Below the pieces are notes generated by a model. That model was not told where the DNA came from and searched no databases. It saw nothing but the letters and a program-made list of their open reading frames with translations. The position numbers and the translations under genes were made by a program. This document shows positions 24,051 to 32,048 of a stretch of DNA of 40,517 bases, piece by piece. Numbering within the stretch: position 1 is the first letter of the stretch; every line of letters begins with the position of its first letter. Source of the stretch: an uncultured Elusimicrobia bacterium (GTDB lineage: Bacteria; Elusimicrobiota; Elusimicrobia; Elusimicrobiales; UBA9959); contig CAIPTO010000055.1 of assembly GCA_903867985.1 (NCBI GenBank), forward strand, positions 1 through 40,517, given 5' to 3'.

Positions 24051-25070
24051 ATGCTTGTAATCGATAAAAGCGGTATGGCGTGGTTCACTGTCAATATGAG
24101 GCGTGGCTTTGCCTGGCTTGTATTTGCTGCGATGACATGCTGGGGGATAATGGCGATGGTATTCTCTAATCTCCCGGCGGGCCTGCGCTTTGCCGCCGCG
24201 GCGGCCTTTGCGATAGCCGCGCTTGGCAGCGTTAGCCTGCCCCGGGAAGGGCGGAAGAAAGCGGCTTGCTTCGTGCCGGTATTCGTTCTGGCGCTCACAT
24301 GGTGGCTGGCCTTGCGGCCAAGCAATGAGCGGGACTGGCGGCCTGATGTCGCCAAGCTTCCCTTCGCCGAGATCAACGGGAGTTCTGTTACCATCCGCAA
24401 TATCCGCGATTGCGATTACCGGTCCGAGGATGACTATACCGTGCGGCATTATGACAGGAGCTTCGATCTCGGTTCCCTGCGCAGTATGGACCTCTTTCTG
24501 GTAGATTGGGGTTTGCCTAATATCGCGCATACCATGCTCAGCTTCGGGTTTGGCGGGGATAAATACATCTGCTTATCGATAGAGACCCGAAGGAAAAAAG
24601 GCGAGCAGTATTCTTCTGCCAGGGGTTTTTTTAGACAGTATGAGCTCACCTATGTGGTTGCCGATGAGCGCGATGTGGTGCGGCTTCGCGCCAATTACCG
24701 CAAAGGGGAGGATGTTTACCTGTATCGTCTGAAAGCGCCGCCGGAACTGATCCGGAAGGTCTTCCTGGACTACCTGTATAGTGTCAACAGGCTGCGGGAG
24801 CGGCCTGAATGGTATAACGCCCTGACTGCAAACTGTACGATCGATATCTGGAAACACATTGCGCCCTACTATCCGCGGGCAAAGTTCGACTGGCGCATTC
24901 TTGCCAGCGGCCATGTGGATGAAATGGCTTACGACCTTGGCGTTGTGGATCAGACACTTCCCTTCTTAGAACTCAGGCGTCACAGCCGCGTCAACGATCG
25001 CAGCAAGACCGCGGGCCGGGACCGGAAATTTTCTGAAATTATACGGCACGGGCTGCCCGGTTTTGAGTAA
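24051..25070 (+). CDS. DUF4105 / Lnb-N-like membrane protein
   Basis: A 339-residue protein with three hydrophobic N-terminal segments (about 18-40, 43-60, 70-86) and a large extracytoplasmic domain of the DUF4105 type. Family features include DWRPDVAKLPFAEINGSSVT at the domain start, VDWGLPNIAHTMLSFGF, and NCTIDIWKH with a conserved Cys that could be catalytic (thiol-protease-like fold is proposed for the family). It stands 20 bp behind the BrkB gene and is likely the last gene of the tamA operon. No enzyme activity is established here. Confidence 0.8.
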   Translation: MLVIDKSGMAWFTVNMRRGFAWLVFAAMTCWGIMAMVFSNLPAGLRFAAAAAFAIAALGSVSLPREGRKKAACFVPVFVLALTWWLALRPSNERDWRPDVAKLPFAEINGSSVTIRNIRDCDYRSEDDYTVRHYDRSFDLGSLRSMDLFLVDWGLPNIAHTMLSFGFGGDKYICLSIETRRKKGEQYSSARGFFRQYELTYVVADERDVVRLRANYRKGEDVYLYRLKAPPELIRKVFLDYLYSVNRLRERPEWYNALTANCTIDIWKHIAPYYPRAKFDWRILASGHVDEMAYDLGVVDQTLPFLELRRHSRVNDRSKTAGRDRKFSEIIRHGLPGFE

Positions 25071-25174
25071 AACTCCTGAAATCCGGTGCCTTCTCTATCC
25101 GCGATTCTACATTCATCATAAAGCATAGCCCCGGCGCGGGCTGTATTCCCACTCCGGGGCACAGCACCTGGGCC

Positions 25175-25723
25175 TTAATGTTTTCCGGTGTTTTCGGGGC
25201 GGGTGCCCTTTTCCTGCCGTTCGTGTTTTTCCATCTTTTCTCTTTTCTCGCCTTTTTCGGCGTTCTTTTTTTCCATTTTATTATTTTTAGCTTCCTGTTT
25301 GCGGGCTTCGGCCGATACTCTCTTTACTTGACTCATAACCGTGCCCAACTTAAGGTTGAGCTCTCTGGCCACATTGCCCCAGCCCATGACCGGCGGACCC
25401 TGCCGCAGCGACATGACCTTTTGCACGTTGGCGTTCGTGATGCCTCCGGGCATATCTTTGGCCATCGCCAGCACTATGGAAACCTCGCCGTAGCCGAGTT
25501 TCTGGTCGCGCAGCCCCTGTACGCGGGCGTCGTCAACTTTGAACTCGTTCTTCAGCTTATCCGTCACAGTTTTTGCGACTTCGGGCTGCCCGGCGTCCTT
25601 GTCCATCTCTGCCGAGGCCTTCTCCAGCTTCTTTTCATCAGGGGTGTTCACCTGGGCCAGCACAGGCATGGCTGCGCACAGGAAAAGTCCCGCCATCAAC
25701 AACCGCATTTTACCGTTTTTCAT
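25175..25723 (-). CDS. Secreted protein, paralogue of the gene at 35517
   Basis: Not a family I can name. The 182-residue product has a signal peptide (cleavage after VLAQ, about residue 24), a mid-part of helical character and a very charged Lys/Glu-rich tail from about 140 (NNKMEKKNAEKGEKREKMEK). A central stretch (MSLRQGPPVMGWGNVARELN, followed by LKLGTVMSQV) matches the protein at 35517 closely (TLRHGPPVVGWSKVAKNLG). AGGAG lies 5 bases before the ATG. It is the last of five minus-strand genes for exported proteins. Confidence 0.75.
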   Translation of the reverse strand: MKNGKMRLLMAGLFLCAAMPVLAQVNTPDEKKLEKASAEMDKDAGQPEVAKTVTDKLKNEFKVDDARVQGLRDQKLGYGEVSIVLAMAKDMPGGITNANVQKVMSLRQGPPVMGWGNVARELNLKLGTVMSQVKRVSAEARKQEAKNNKMEKKNAEKGEKREKMEKHERQEKGTRPENTGKH

Positions 25724-25758
25724 TTTCTCTCCTTAACCGACACTGATGTATACGAATA

Positions 25759-26547
25759 CTAAAAACGGCGGCTGAGCCCGGCGCTGAGCCCGATATCCGG
25801 GCTGCCGTCGGAAAGGCCCAACAGCAGGCCGCAGAAATAATTATTTCCGTCAGGTGACTTATAGTCCAGCGTGCCGGAGAGGTCCCTCGGTCGCGGATTC
25901 CCGGAAACGATGGGACTGCTTGTTTCGTAAAGCACTGTAAGCCCGATGTTGCCTTCCAGCGGGCGGTAAAAACCGATGTCATAGGACAGTTGGTTTCTGA
26001 AAGATACTCCGGAGGGCTCGCCGATAATGGTGTAATACCCGTCGGCAAGCAGCGTCCAGCCCGGCGCCGCCTTTTTGGCGAATTCCAGACCCGCGCCTTC
26101 GTCAAACTCTCCGGTCCCAAGTCCCTTATGCGCGCTGGCTGTGGGAAGTTTTAATTTTCCGGCTAGGGAAAGATCGAAAGAACGGGGTCCCTCTTCAAGC
26201 ACTGTATATCTGCCGCACGTAACTATATCCCCGAGGCCTGACTCCGACGATCCGGCGGGGAGCGTAGCCGCATTCCCGCGTATTCGCACGGGGTTGCCGC
26301 CCACGCGTAGTATCTTTCCGGTTGAACTCTGGCGCAGATAGGGGACTGTTACGGAAACGTCGCCGGAGCTGTAGTAACGTTTGAGCGTTAATGGTATATA
26401 GACCGAATCCGTGCGCTCACTGGTGCCATATTCTCCCGTGTCATAGTTGACCGAGGTACTGAACTTCCAGTCGGCCGCAGATGCCCGGACCGCAAGTCCG
26501 GCCGCGCAGGCGGCCGCGCAAAACGCTGTAAGATATAAGTATTTCAT
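25759..26547 (-). CDS. Outer-membrane beta-barrel, transporter-like (PF13557 type)
   Basis: A 262-residue exported protein: signal peptide to about residue 24 (VRASAAD), then alternating amphipathic strands such as DWKFSTSVNYDTG, VSVTVPYLRQSS, SFDLSLAGKLKLPT and FCGLLLGLSDGSPD, ending with SAGLSRRF, a C-terminal Phe as in barrel proteins. The KLPTA..GLGTGEFDEGAGLEF section resembles the MetA-type phenol-degradation outer-membrane family. Substrate unknown. It lies 53 bp behind the phospholipase gene in the same direction, so it is likely in the same operon. Confidence 0.7.
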   Translation of the reverse strand: MKYLYLTAFCAAACAAGLAVRASAADWKFSTSVNYDTGEYGTSERTDSVYIPLTLKRYYSSGDVSVTVPYLRQSSTGKILRVGGNPVRIRGNAATLPAGSSESGLGDIVTCGRYTVLEEGPRSFDLSLAGKLKLPTASAHKGLGTGEFDEGAGLEFAKKAAPGWTLLADGYYTIIGEPSGVSFRNQLSYDIGFYRPLEGNIGLTVLYETSSPIVSGNPRPRDLSGTLDYKSPDGNNYFCGLLLGLSDGSPDIGLSAGLSRRF

Positions 26548-26600
26548 AACCCTCCAGATGGGACGGAAGTTTAAACTTTAAAATGATGATCACACACGCT

Positions 26601-27593
26601 CTAATAAGAAAAAGAAAGCCCGGCAAAACCTCTGCGGCCGAACCGGTCGAATCGAAGCAGGGTCTCTCCGTAGCCGTACCAGTACTGCATGTAAAGCGAG
26701 AAGTTCATATACGGAAGCTGCTGACGGAATTCAAATTCGTAAGAGTCTCTGTGGCTGTTGCGGAATATCGGCGTCTTAATATCCAGCTGGTGATTTTTTA
26801 AACTGCCGCCCCAGAGAAAGTTCCTGACGCTTACGCTGATCTCACCGCGTCCCATATAGTCGAGGAATTTGCCGGTGCCGCCTATAGATTTGAGGTAGGC
26901 ATCCTGGTCTGAATAACCCGACGCCTGCCAGAGCTTAATATACACCGCCGCCCTGTCCGACAGAAAAGAATTTTCTATTTCCAGGTTCTCCGTTGATTCG
27001 ACCCCGAACTTTATCAGAACATATTGCCTATTCCAGCTTCGTGACTGGACCCCCGTGAGCCCGTCGGATTCGTGTTCAAAAGGACATAACACTATATTGC
27101 GTAGTTTGAGCCGGCCGATTATCCCGGCATCAACCGGATAATCAAGGAAGAATTCAGGGTTGTAATTGCTTTCTTCGAAAGGCATCGAGTGCTGACCTTC
27201 GTTCCAGAGCGACTTCTGCGTGTAGCCGATATAGGCGGGAAAAAGGTTGTATTTGAGGACATATAAATTTGGTTCCAGCAGCCGAAACTTCATGCTTATC
27301 TGGAACTTGACCTGCGCACCGTTGTTCGTGGGCCAATGATTGATGGAAAAATAATTTATCTTGTGCGCGGAAACAGGCCTGTCCGTCTTCTTGCCAAAGT
27401 ACAAGCTTTGAGGAGACGTTCGCTGTTCCTCGGTGGGCAGACTGTTTTCGGGGTTGTTCACGTCTTCCTGCCAGTTTACTGTATGAATCGGCTGGCCAGC
27501 TTTCACAAGGGTAGCTTGCGTAGGAAGTTCGCCTGCGGTGCCATTGATGGCAAAAAATAGCATGGGAATAAAAGCGATAATTGATATTTTCAT
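26601..27593 (-). CDS. pldA: Outer-membrane phospholipase A (OMPLA)
   Basis: A 330-residue outer-membrane phospholipase A1-type enzyme that removes acyl chains from phospholipids misplaced in the outer leaflet. The active-site stretch FEHESDGLTG/VQSRSWNRQY holds the catalytic His174 and Ser176 and the Asn188 of SWNR, matching the known HxSNG..SRSWNR pattern (the SNG is SDG here). Signal peptide to about residue 20; the beta-strand pattern ends with FAGLSFSY. The DUF4833 lipoprotein gene ends 17 bp upstream, so the two are co-transcribed. There is no clear ribosome site. Confidence 0.88.
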   Translation of the reverse strand: MKISIIAFIPMLFFAINGTAGELPTQATLVKAGQPIHTVNWQEDVNNPENSLPTEEQRTSPQSLYFGKKTDRPVSAHKINYFSINHWPTNNGAQVKFQISMKFRLLEPNLYVLKYNLFPAYIGYTQKSLWNEGQHSMPFEESNYNPEFFLDYPVDAGIIGRLKLRNIVLCPFEHESDGLTGVQSRSWNRQYVLIKFGVESTENLEIENSFLSDRAAVYIKLWQASGYSDQDAYLKSIGGTGKFLDYMGRGEISVSVRNFLWGGSLKNHQLDIKTPIFRNSHRDSYEFEFRQQLPYMNFSLYMQYWYGYGETLLRFDRFGRRGFAGLSFSY

Positions 27594-27610
27594 GATTTTC
27601 AGAAAGGGTG

Positions 27611-28195
27611 TTATTTAGGAAGTACCTTTTCCCGGCAAGCTGCTCCTGTTTGCAAGTCCTTTCCGTATAGCTCTATGTACTCGACTTTGGGCCCCAGCAG
27701 TTTTTCGCGGGCCTGAATAAACATCTTCTCTAAAACAGCCGGCCGGTCGTTGATGACTGCTTCAGTGCGCACGGCATCCCCAACCTTTTTTACAGCCAGC
27801 GGCATCCAAGGGGCGGCCGCCAAAGTTAAAGTATAACCATCCTGCATAGGCGAAGGCTTGATTTTGATGCCGTAGGCCTTCTTCTTTTCCAGCCAGTTAA
27901 GTTTCTTGCGGCGTCCGTCCTCCGCGAGCAATACCCAGTATGCGATCACCGGCTCCCCGGGGTCAAGACTCCCGTCGGTGGTGAGGTTGGCCTCGTAATG
28001 AACGATGTTGGCGTTCTTGTTCCGCTCTATCACGAACAGCAGCCTGGTATTTATATGTGCCGCCGCATTTGTTTTAGCGGGAACGGCCGCTTTTGGGGGA
28101 ACTGGCGTGTGTTCCGGTATAATTTTTGTCAGGCTTTTGCAGCCCGTAAAAGAAAACAATGTGGCCAGAAGCGCCAGGCATATTGATTTTTTCAT
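27611..28195 (-). CDS. DUF4833 lipoprotein
   Basis: The start at 28195 is taken because AGGG lies 4 bases ahead and the lipoprotein signal MKKSICLALLATLFSFTGC begins there; a longer open frame runs to 28231. The mature domain (about residues 45-180) carries the DUF4833 pattern: TRLLFVIERNKNANIVHYEA, followed by DGSLDPGEPVIAYWVL, then KKKAYGIKI. The lipobox FTGC places it in the membrane. It is immediately upstream of pldA and may work with it at the outer membrane, but no function is known. Confidence 0.8.
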   Translation of the reverse strand: MKKSICLALLATLFSFTGCKSLTKIIPEHTPVPPKAAVPAKTNAAAHINTRLLFVIERNKNANIVHYEANLTTDGSLDPGEPVIAYWVLLAEDGRRKKLNWLEKKKAYGIKIKPSPMQDGYTLTLAAAPWMPLAVKKVGDAVRTEAVINDRPAVLEKMFIQAREKLLGPKVEYIELYGKDLQTGAACREKVLPK

Positions 28196-28280
28196 AGACC
28201 CTCCGGATATAGGCCCGCTGCCTAATATCAATTACCGCGCACGCCTGAGAGTCCACGCCCGGGCGACCACACGGTGCTTA

Positions 28281-28736
28281 TTATTGTCGGCGCCCGAAGT
28301 AGTATCGCAGGCCGATGCTCGCGGTCACATCAGTGCCGCCGCCGTGGGAGAAGTGTAAGACCGGAACTATATCAAAAAATATTTCAACGGGATCATGCGG
28401 CAGCCAGTAGGCAATACCCGCGACTGCGCGTAGTCCGAGGTTATTATGATGAGAGTCCCCGATCTGCGCGCCCAGGCCTAGGTAGGCGGGGAGTTTGCCC
28501 TCGGCCGGCTGGGGCAGGACCTTCCAGCTATGCCAGAGGTAGTCCCCGTATAGTGATAAATCCGAGCCGAAACCTAGCCCGGCATCCAGCGCACGGCTGC
28601 CGTCAATCCACAACTTACCCGTGATGCCTGTAGGGCTGCCTAGAACTATGCCCGCCCCGACGGCGCCCGCATCCTGGGCCTGCAGTTGGCTTACGCCTGT
28701 CGCTAGTATGCAAAGCAAAGCTAATAACATTTTCAT
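28281..28736 (-). CDS. Small outer-membrane beta-barrel protein (DUF3996-like)
   Basis: A 151-residue exported protein with signal peptide to about residue 20 (SQLQAQD) and short beta-strands: GAGIVLGSPTGITGKLWIDG, LDAGLGFGSDLSLYGDYLW, YLGLGAQIGDS, AVAGIAYWLPHDP, ending in SIGLRYYFGRRQ. The pattern resembles the DUF3996/BAPKO_0422 small barrels. AAGGAG lies 9 bases before the ATG. It is the first gene of the minus-strand run, with a shared promoter block upstream. Confidence 0.68.
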   Translation of the reverse strand: MKMLLALLCILATGVSQLQAQDAGAVGAGIVLGSPTGITGKLWIDGSRALDAGLGFGSDLSLYGDYLWHSWKVLPQPAEGKLPAYLGLGAQIGDSHHNNLGLRAVAGIAYWLPHDPVEIFFDIVPVLHFSHGGGTDVTASIGLRYYFGRRQ

Positions 28737-28780
28737 ATATATCTCTCCTTAGTAGGGTCTTTACCCCTGCGGGTATATTA

Positions 28781-28843
28781 ATAGGATACGCATTCCGTGC
28801 CTTTTGCCGCTATGCGTAGTTATACCCTCCACTATAGGTAAGA
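28781..28843 (-). promoter_or_regulatory. Shared 63-bp upstream block, copy 1
   Basis: Matches 40190-40252 at about 44 of 63 positions with no gap. On the minus strand the conserved parts are TCTTACCTATA, then 7 variable bases, GTATAACT, ATAGCGGC-like and GTATCCTAT. It ends 44 bp before the ATG at 28736. TATAAC could be the -10 site. A common promoter or regulator site for two separate minus-strand genes is the simplest reading. Confidence 0.6.
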
Positions 28844-29136
28844 TTAATGAGAGTGCGAAGGTTACTGTCTAATCTCACATAGCTCCTCTGACGTATATGG
28901 AACATGTAGAAAGGGCGCGTGTTGAAATTAGGAATAAGACAGGGAATTAATCTATCGCGACAGTCCTACCGTTTAGTTTCCGTAGGAAAAATACCGTTTG
29001 TCAGTAGTTTCCGCCGATATCCATGCCCGTAAAATTACCGAGCAAGCCAAGCATAATTCCGAATAGATACTAAATCGGCGATGGGCTATACTTATCGTGC
29101 GCCAACATCGGCGGAACAGTAATAAGGAGTAGAAAA
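28844..29136 (+). other. Non-coding gap between divergent units
   Basis: No gene is seen. It holds the second copy of the 43-bp block (29026-29068), a TCCTAC/GTAGGA hairpin at about 28965-28988, and the ribosome site AAGGAG before the SBBP gene. Both flanking genes are transcribed away from it, so it must hold two promoters. Confidence 0.5.
29026..29068 (+). repeat. Shared 43-bp block, copy 2 (upstream of SBBP gene)
   Basis: Matches 16110-16152 at 38 of 43 positions. It is followed by GGGCTATACTTAT, like the TATAGGTTATACT after copy 1, and lies 69 bp before the SBBP-repeat gene (copy 1 lies 55 bp before the BON gene). Similar spacing supports a shared control element. Confidence 0.55.
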
Positions 29137-32025
29137 ATGAAATTGATAAGAGTAATTCTTCGTATGAGTAGATTGTTAGTCGCGATGACTTTACTGATCG
29201 GCCTCTCAGGGCTGATCTATGCGAAGTCTGAGAAAGCGGATCCGTCCTCTTATAAGGATGCGGTCGTTATCCAAACCGGCGTCGCAAAGAAAATGACCCA
29301 AAACACGCACGCCCGTTCAAATGGCAGCCATTTGAATGTTCCGATGTATTTCGAAGCCAACCGCGGTCAGACCGACGCTTCTGTAAAATATTTTACCCGC
29401 GCAGGCGGTTACAACTTGTATTTGACAGGCTCGGAAGCCGTCATGGTAATGCCTAAGACTGCCACCGCCGGCCAAACGCCCGGGGTGGTGCGCATGAAGC
29501 TGAAAGGCGCCAATGCCAGCCCCTCAGTACAGGGTCTTGAGATTCTGCCCGGGTATAGCAACTATCTTATAGGTGGTGACCCTTCTAAATGGCAGACCGG
29601 GGTTAAGCAGTACGCCAAAGTAAAGCTAGGCCAGGTTTATCCCGGCATCGACATGGTCTACCGCTTCAGCAAGGGTCAGGTGGAATATGATTTTGTAGTG
29701 GCGCCGGGAGCCAATCCCTGGCGCATTCTCCTTGGTTTTGAAGGGGCGAAGGATATCCGGCTGGATGCCAAGGGCAACCTTGTGCTCCGCACCGACGGCG
29801 GCGAGATGACCTACAAGGCGCCCGAATTGTATCAGACGCTGGATTCCAAACGGGTCCCCGTGAAAGGCCGCTTCTTGCTAGCCTCGAATAAGAACGTCAG
29901 GTTCGAAGTGGGGAACTATATAAAGAGCAAGGAACTGGTTATCGACCCAGCGCTGGCTTACTCCAACTTCCTGGGCGGCGCCGGCGCTACGGAAGATCAG
30001 GCCTATGCAATCGCCGTTGACGATGCTAATAATGCTTACGTGACCGGAACCACTAATTCTCCCGACTTTCCGACTGCACCCGCAGTGACCCCTATTCAGG
30101 CCGTTAAGGGCGCCGGATATGACATATTCGTGACCAAAGTGGATCCGGCTGGAACAGGTATAGTGTGGTCTACCTATTTAGGCGGCGCCACCAATGACGC
30201 CGGGCTTGGAATTGCTGTGGATGGCCCGTCCGGGAGAGCATACATCACTGGCTCAATTGCCGGCGGTGTAAACCTCCCTGCTTCTGTACCTATTAAAGGT
30301 GCGGCCGGAGCGCTTACGGGAATAAACGCTTTTGTGGCTGGTATCGCAGCCGACGGCCTTTCCACTACTTTCAGGGTTACATTCGGAGGAGATGGCGATG
30401 ATGTCGGCAACGGGATCGCCATCGACTCGGGTGAAAACATTTATATTACAGGAACAGCTACCGCCGGGTCTGTTGTTTCCGGAGCATTCAACCCAGCGAC
30501 TGCGACTTTTCCGATAACGGCGGACGCTTCTCCGTGTGCCGGCACGCGCAGCGCGGCTTCCCAGGCATTCGTAGCGAAGTTCACCTCCGGCGGCGCACAG
30601 GTGTATGCTACTTACTTAGGCTGCACGGGTTTCTCCGAGGGTAGAGGCATTGCCGTTGACGGACTGAATGGCAGCGCCTATGTTACCGGCAACACCGGGG
30701 ATGGTTTCGCAGATGCCGCTATCACGGGGGCTTTTAAGCCCACCTGGGGCGGCGGCAGCGGCGAAGGCGATGCGTTCATAGCGAGATTGCTGCCAAGCGG
30801 CGCTAGTTTCGACTATAAGACTTATGTGGGCGGCGCCAATGATGAGCAGGGTAACTCCATTGCGGTGGACAGTTTGAAAGACGTTTATATTACGGGATAC
30901 ACATTCTCCCCTGACTTTCCCGACAACTCAACCGTGTTTGCCACGATCCAGGGTTTGGGCGGCGGGCGGACCACAATGTCGACCGGCCCGGATGCGTTCG
31001 TGTTTAAACTTCGGATCGGTAACGGCGGCGGACATAACGATGGCGTGTATGCCACATATCTGGGCGGAAACACCGATGACCGGGGCACCAGTATCAAGGT
31101 TGACAGTTCATTCAACGCTTATGTGGCCGGATACACCACCTCCGGAGACTTCCCTATAGTCGGTGCGAATGCATCCGCAGGACAGAATACCTTCGTGGGG
31201 ACCCCGGAAGCATTTGTGTCGGAACTCAACAATACAGGGGGACCCTTCATCTTTTCGACCTGGCTGGGAGGAACCGGCGGGACTCGCGGACAAGGGCTTG
31301 CTCTGGACAGCACAAAGAATATCTATCTGACCGGATATACGGGTTCAGGCGCCGGGACGTTTCCCCTGGTAGCCGGCGGTTTCCAGCAGATACGCGGATC
31401 AGGTACGAATACCGCCTTTGTCACAAAGTTTGGAGCAGCTGCTACGCCGGCCGGCTGCGTGATTGCTTCAATAAATCCAGCTAATGGGTTTAGGATCGGA
31501 GGAACCACGGTAACAGTCAATATCACGAACTTCACCGGATTCATAGGTTCGGGCGTGACTTTTGACGGGATAACCGCCCAGTCCTATGCGACTAACGCTT
31601 CTTCCACCGTGATCACCGCTGTATCGCCTAGGCATCCTCTTGCAGGGGCGCTTGTGGCGGGAGTGGTGTCTTTAACGGTTAACACTCTTACTGGTACATG
31701 CTCGGCGAATTATGCCTACGTTGCCGCACCCACAACGGACACCGGCGCATGCGGAGAAGACTTCTTCTTCCCTTCGCCAGCCACCGGTGCCACAGCGCAG
31801 TTTGCATACTGTATGGCACTGCCCGGTACAGCGAAGATACGGATCTACAATGTGGTCGGAGATCTGGCGGTTAAGATAGAGGATGCTAAGGCGGCCGGCG
31901 CACAAAGCTCGACTCTCAATACGGCCAGGTTGGCTCCCGGAGTATATCTCTACCGCTTGGAAAAGGACTATGACAACGGTACTTCTACCAAGTCGACCGT
32001 TAAAAAGTTCGTTGTTAAGCATTAA
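29137..32025 (+). CDS. Large secreted SBBP-repeat protein with C-terminal sorting-like domain
   Basis: A 962-residue exported protein. After a signal peptide (about 1-30) comes a DUF7948-type domain (EANRGQTDASVKYFTRAGG; YPGIDMVYRFSKGQVEYDF; about 65-280). Next are SBBP beta-propeller repeats (about 285-770), each with a segment such as AYVTGTTNSPDFP, VYITGYTFSPDFP or NIYLTGYTGSG and an alternating DAF(V/I)-type strand. An Ig/IPT-like stretch (about 775-860) precedes a C-terminal beta domain ending RLAPGVYLYRLEKDY, then KKFVVKH, resembling T9SS/FlgD-like sorting tails. AAGGAG is 7 bases before the ATG. The PorV-like gene follows after 23 bp, which suggests the protein is exported to the cell surface with its help. 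Confidence 0.82.
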   Translation: MKLIRVILRMSRLLVAMTLLIGLSGLIYAKSEKADPSSYKDAVVIQTGVAKKMTQNTHARSNGSHLNVPMYFEANRGQTDASVKYFTRAGGYNLYLTGSEAVMVMPKTATAGQTPGVVRMKLKGANASPSVQGLEILPGYSNYLIGGDPSKWQTGVKQYAKVKLGQVYPGIDMVYRFSKGQVEYDFVVAPGANPWRILLGFEGAKDIRLDAKGNLVLRTDGGEMTYKAPELYQTLDSKRVPVKGRFLLASNKNVRFEVGNYIKSKELVIDPALAYSNFLGGAGATEDQAYAIAVDDANNAYVTGTTNSPDFPTAPAVTPIQAVKGAGYDIFVTKVDPAGTGIVWSTYLGGATNDAGLGIAVDGPSGRAYITGSIAGGVNLPASVPIKGAAGALTGINAFVAGIAADGLSTTFRVTFGGDGDDVGNGIAIDSGENIYITGTATAGSVVSGAFNPATATFPITADASPCAGTRSAASQAFVAKFTSGGAQVYATYLGCTGFSEGRGIAVDGLNGSAYVTGNTGDGFADAAITGAFKPTWGGGSGEGDAFIARLLPSGASFDYKTYVGGANDEQGNSIAVDSLKDVYITGYTFSPDFPDNSTVFATIQGLGGGRTTMSTGPDAFVFKLRIGNGGGHNDGVYATYLGGNTDDRGTSIKVDSSFNAYVAGYTTSGDFPIVGANASAGQNTFVGTPEAFVSELNNTGGPFIFSTWLGGTGGTRGQGLALDSTKNIYLTGYTGSGAGTFPLVAGGFQQIRGSGTNTAFVTKFGAAATPAGCVIASINPANGFRIGGTTVTVNITNFTGFIGSGVTFDGITAQSYATNASSTVITAVSPRHPLAGALVAGVVSLTVNTLTGTCSANYAYVAAPTTDTGACGEDFFFPSPATGATAQFAYCMALPGTAKIRIYNVVGDLAVKIEDAKAAGAQSSTLNTARLAPGVYLYRLEKDYDNGTSTKSTVKKFVVKH

Positions 32026-32048
32026 TGTTTATTTACTGGAGGATTTTC

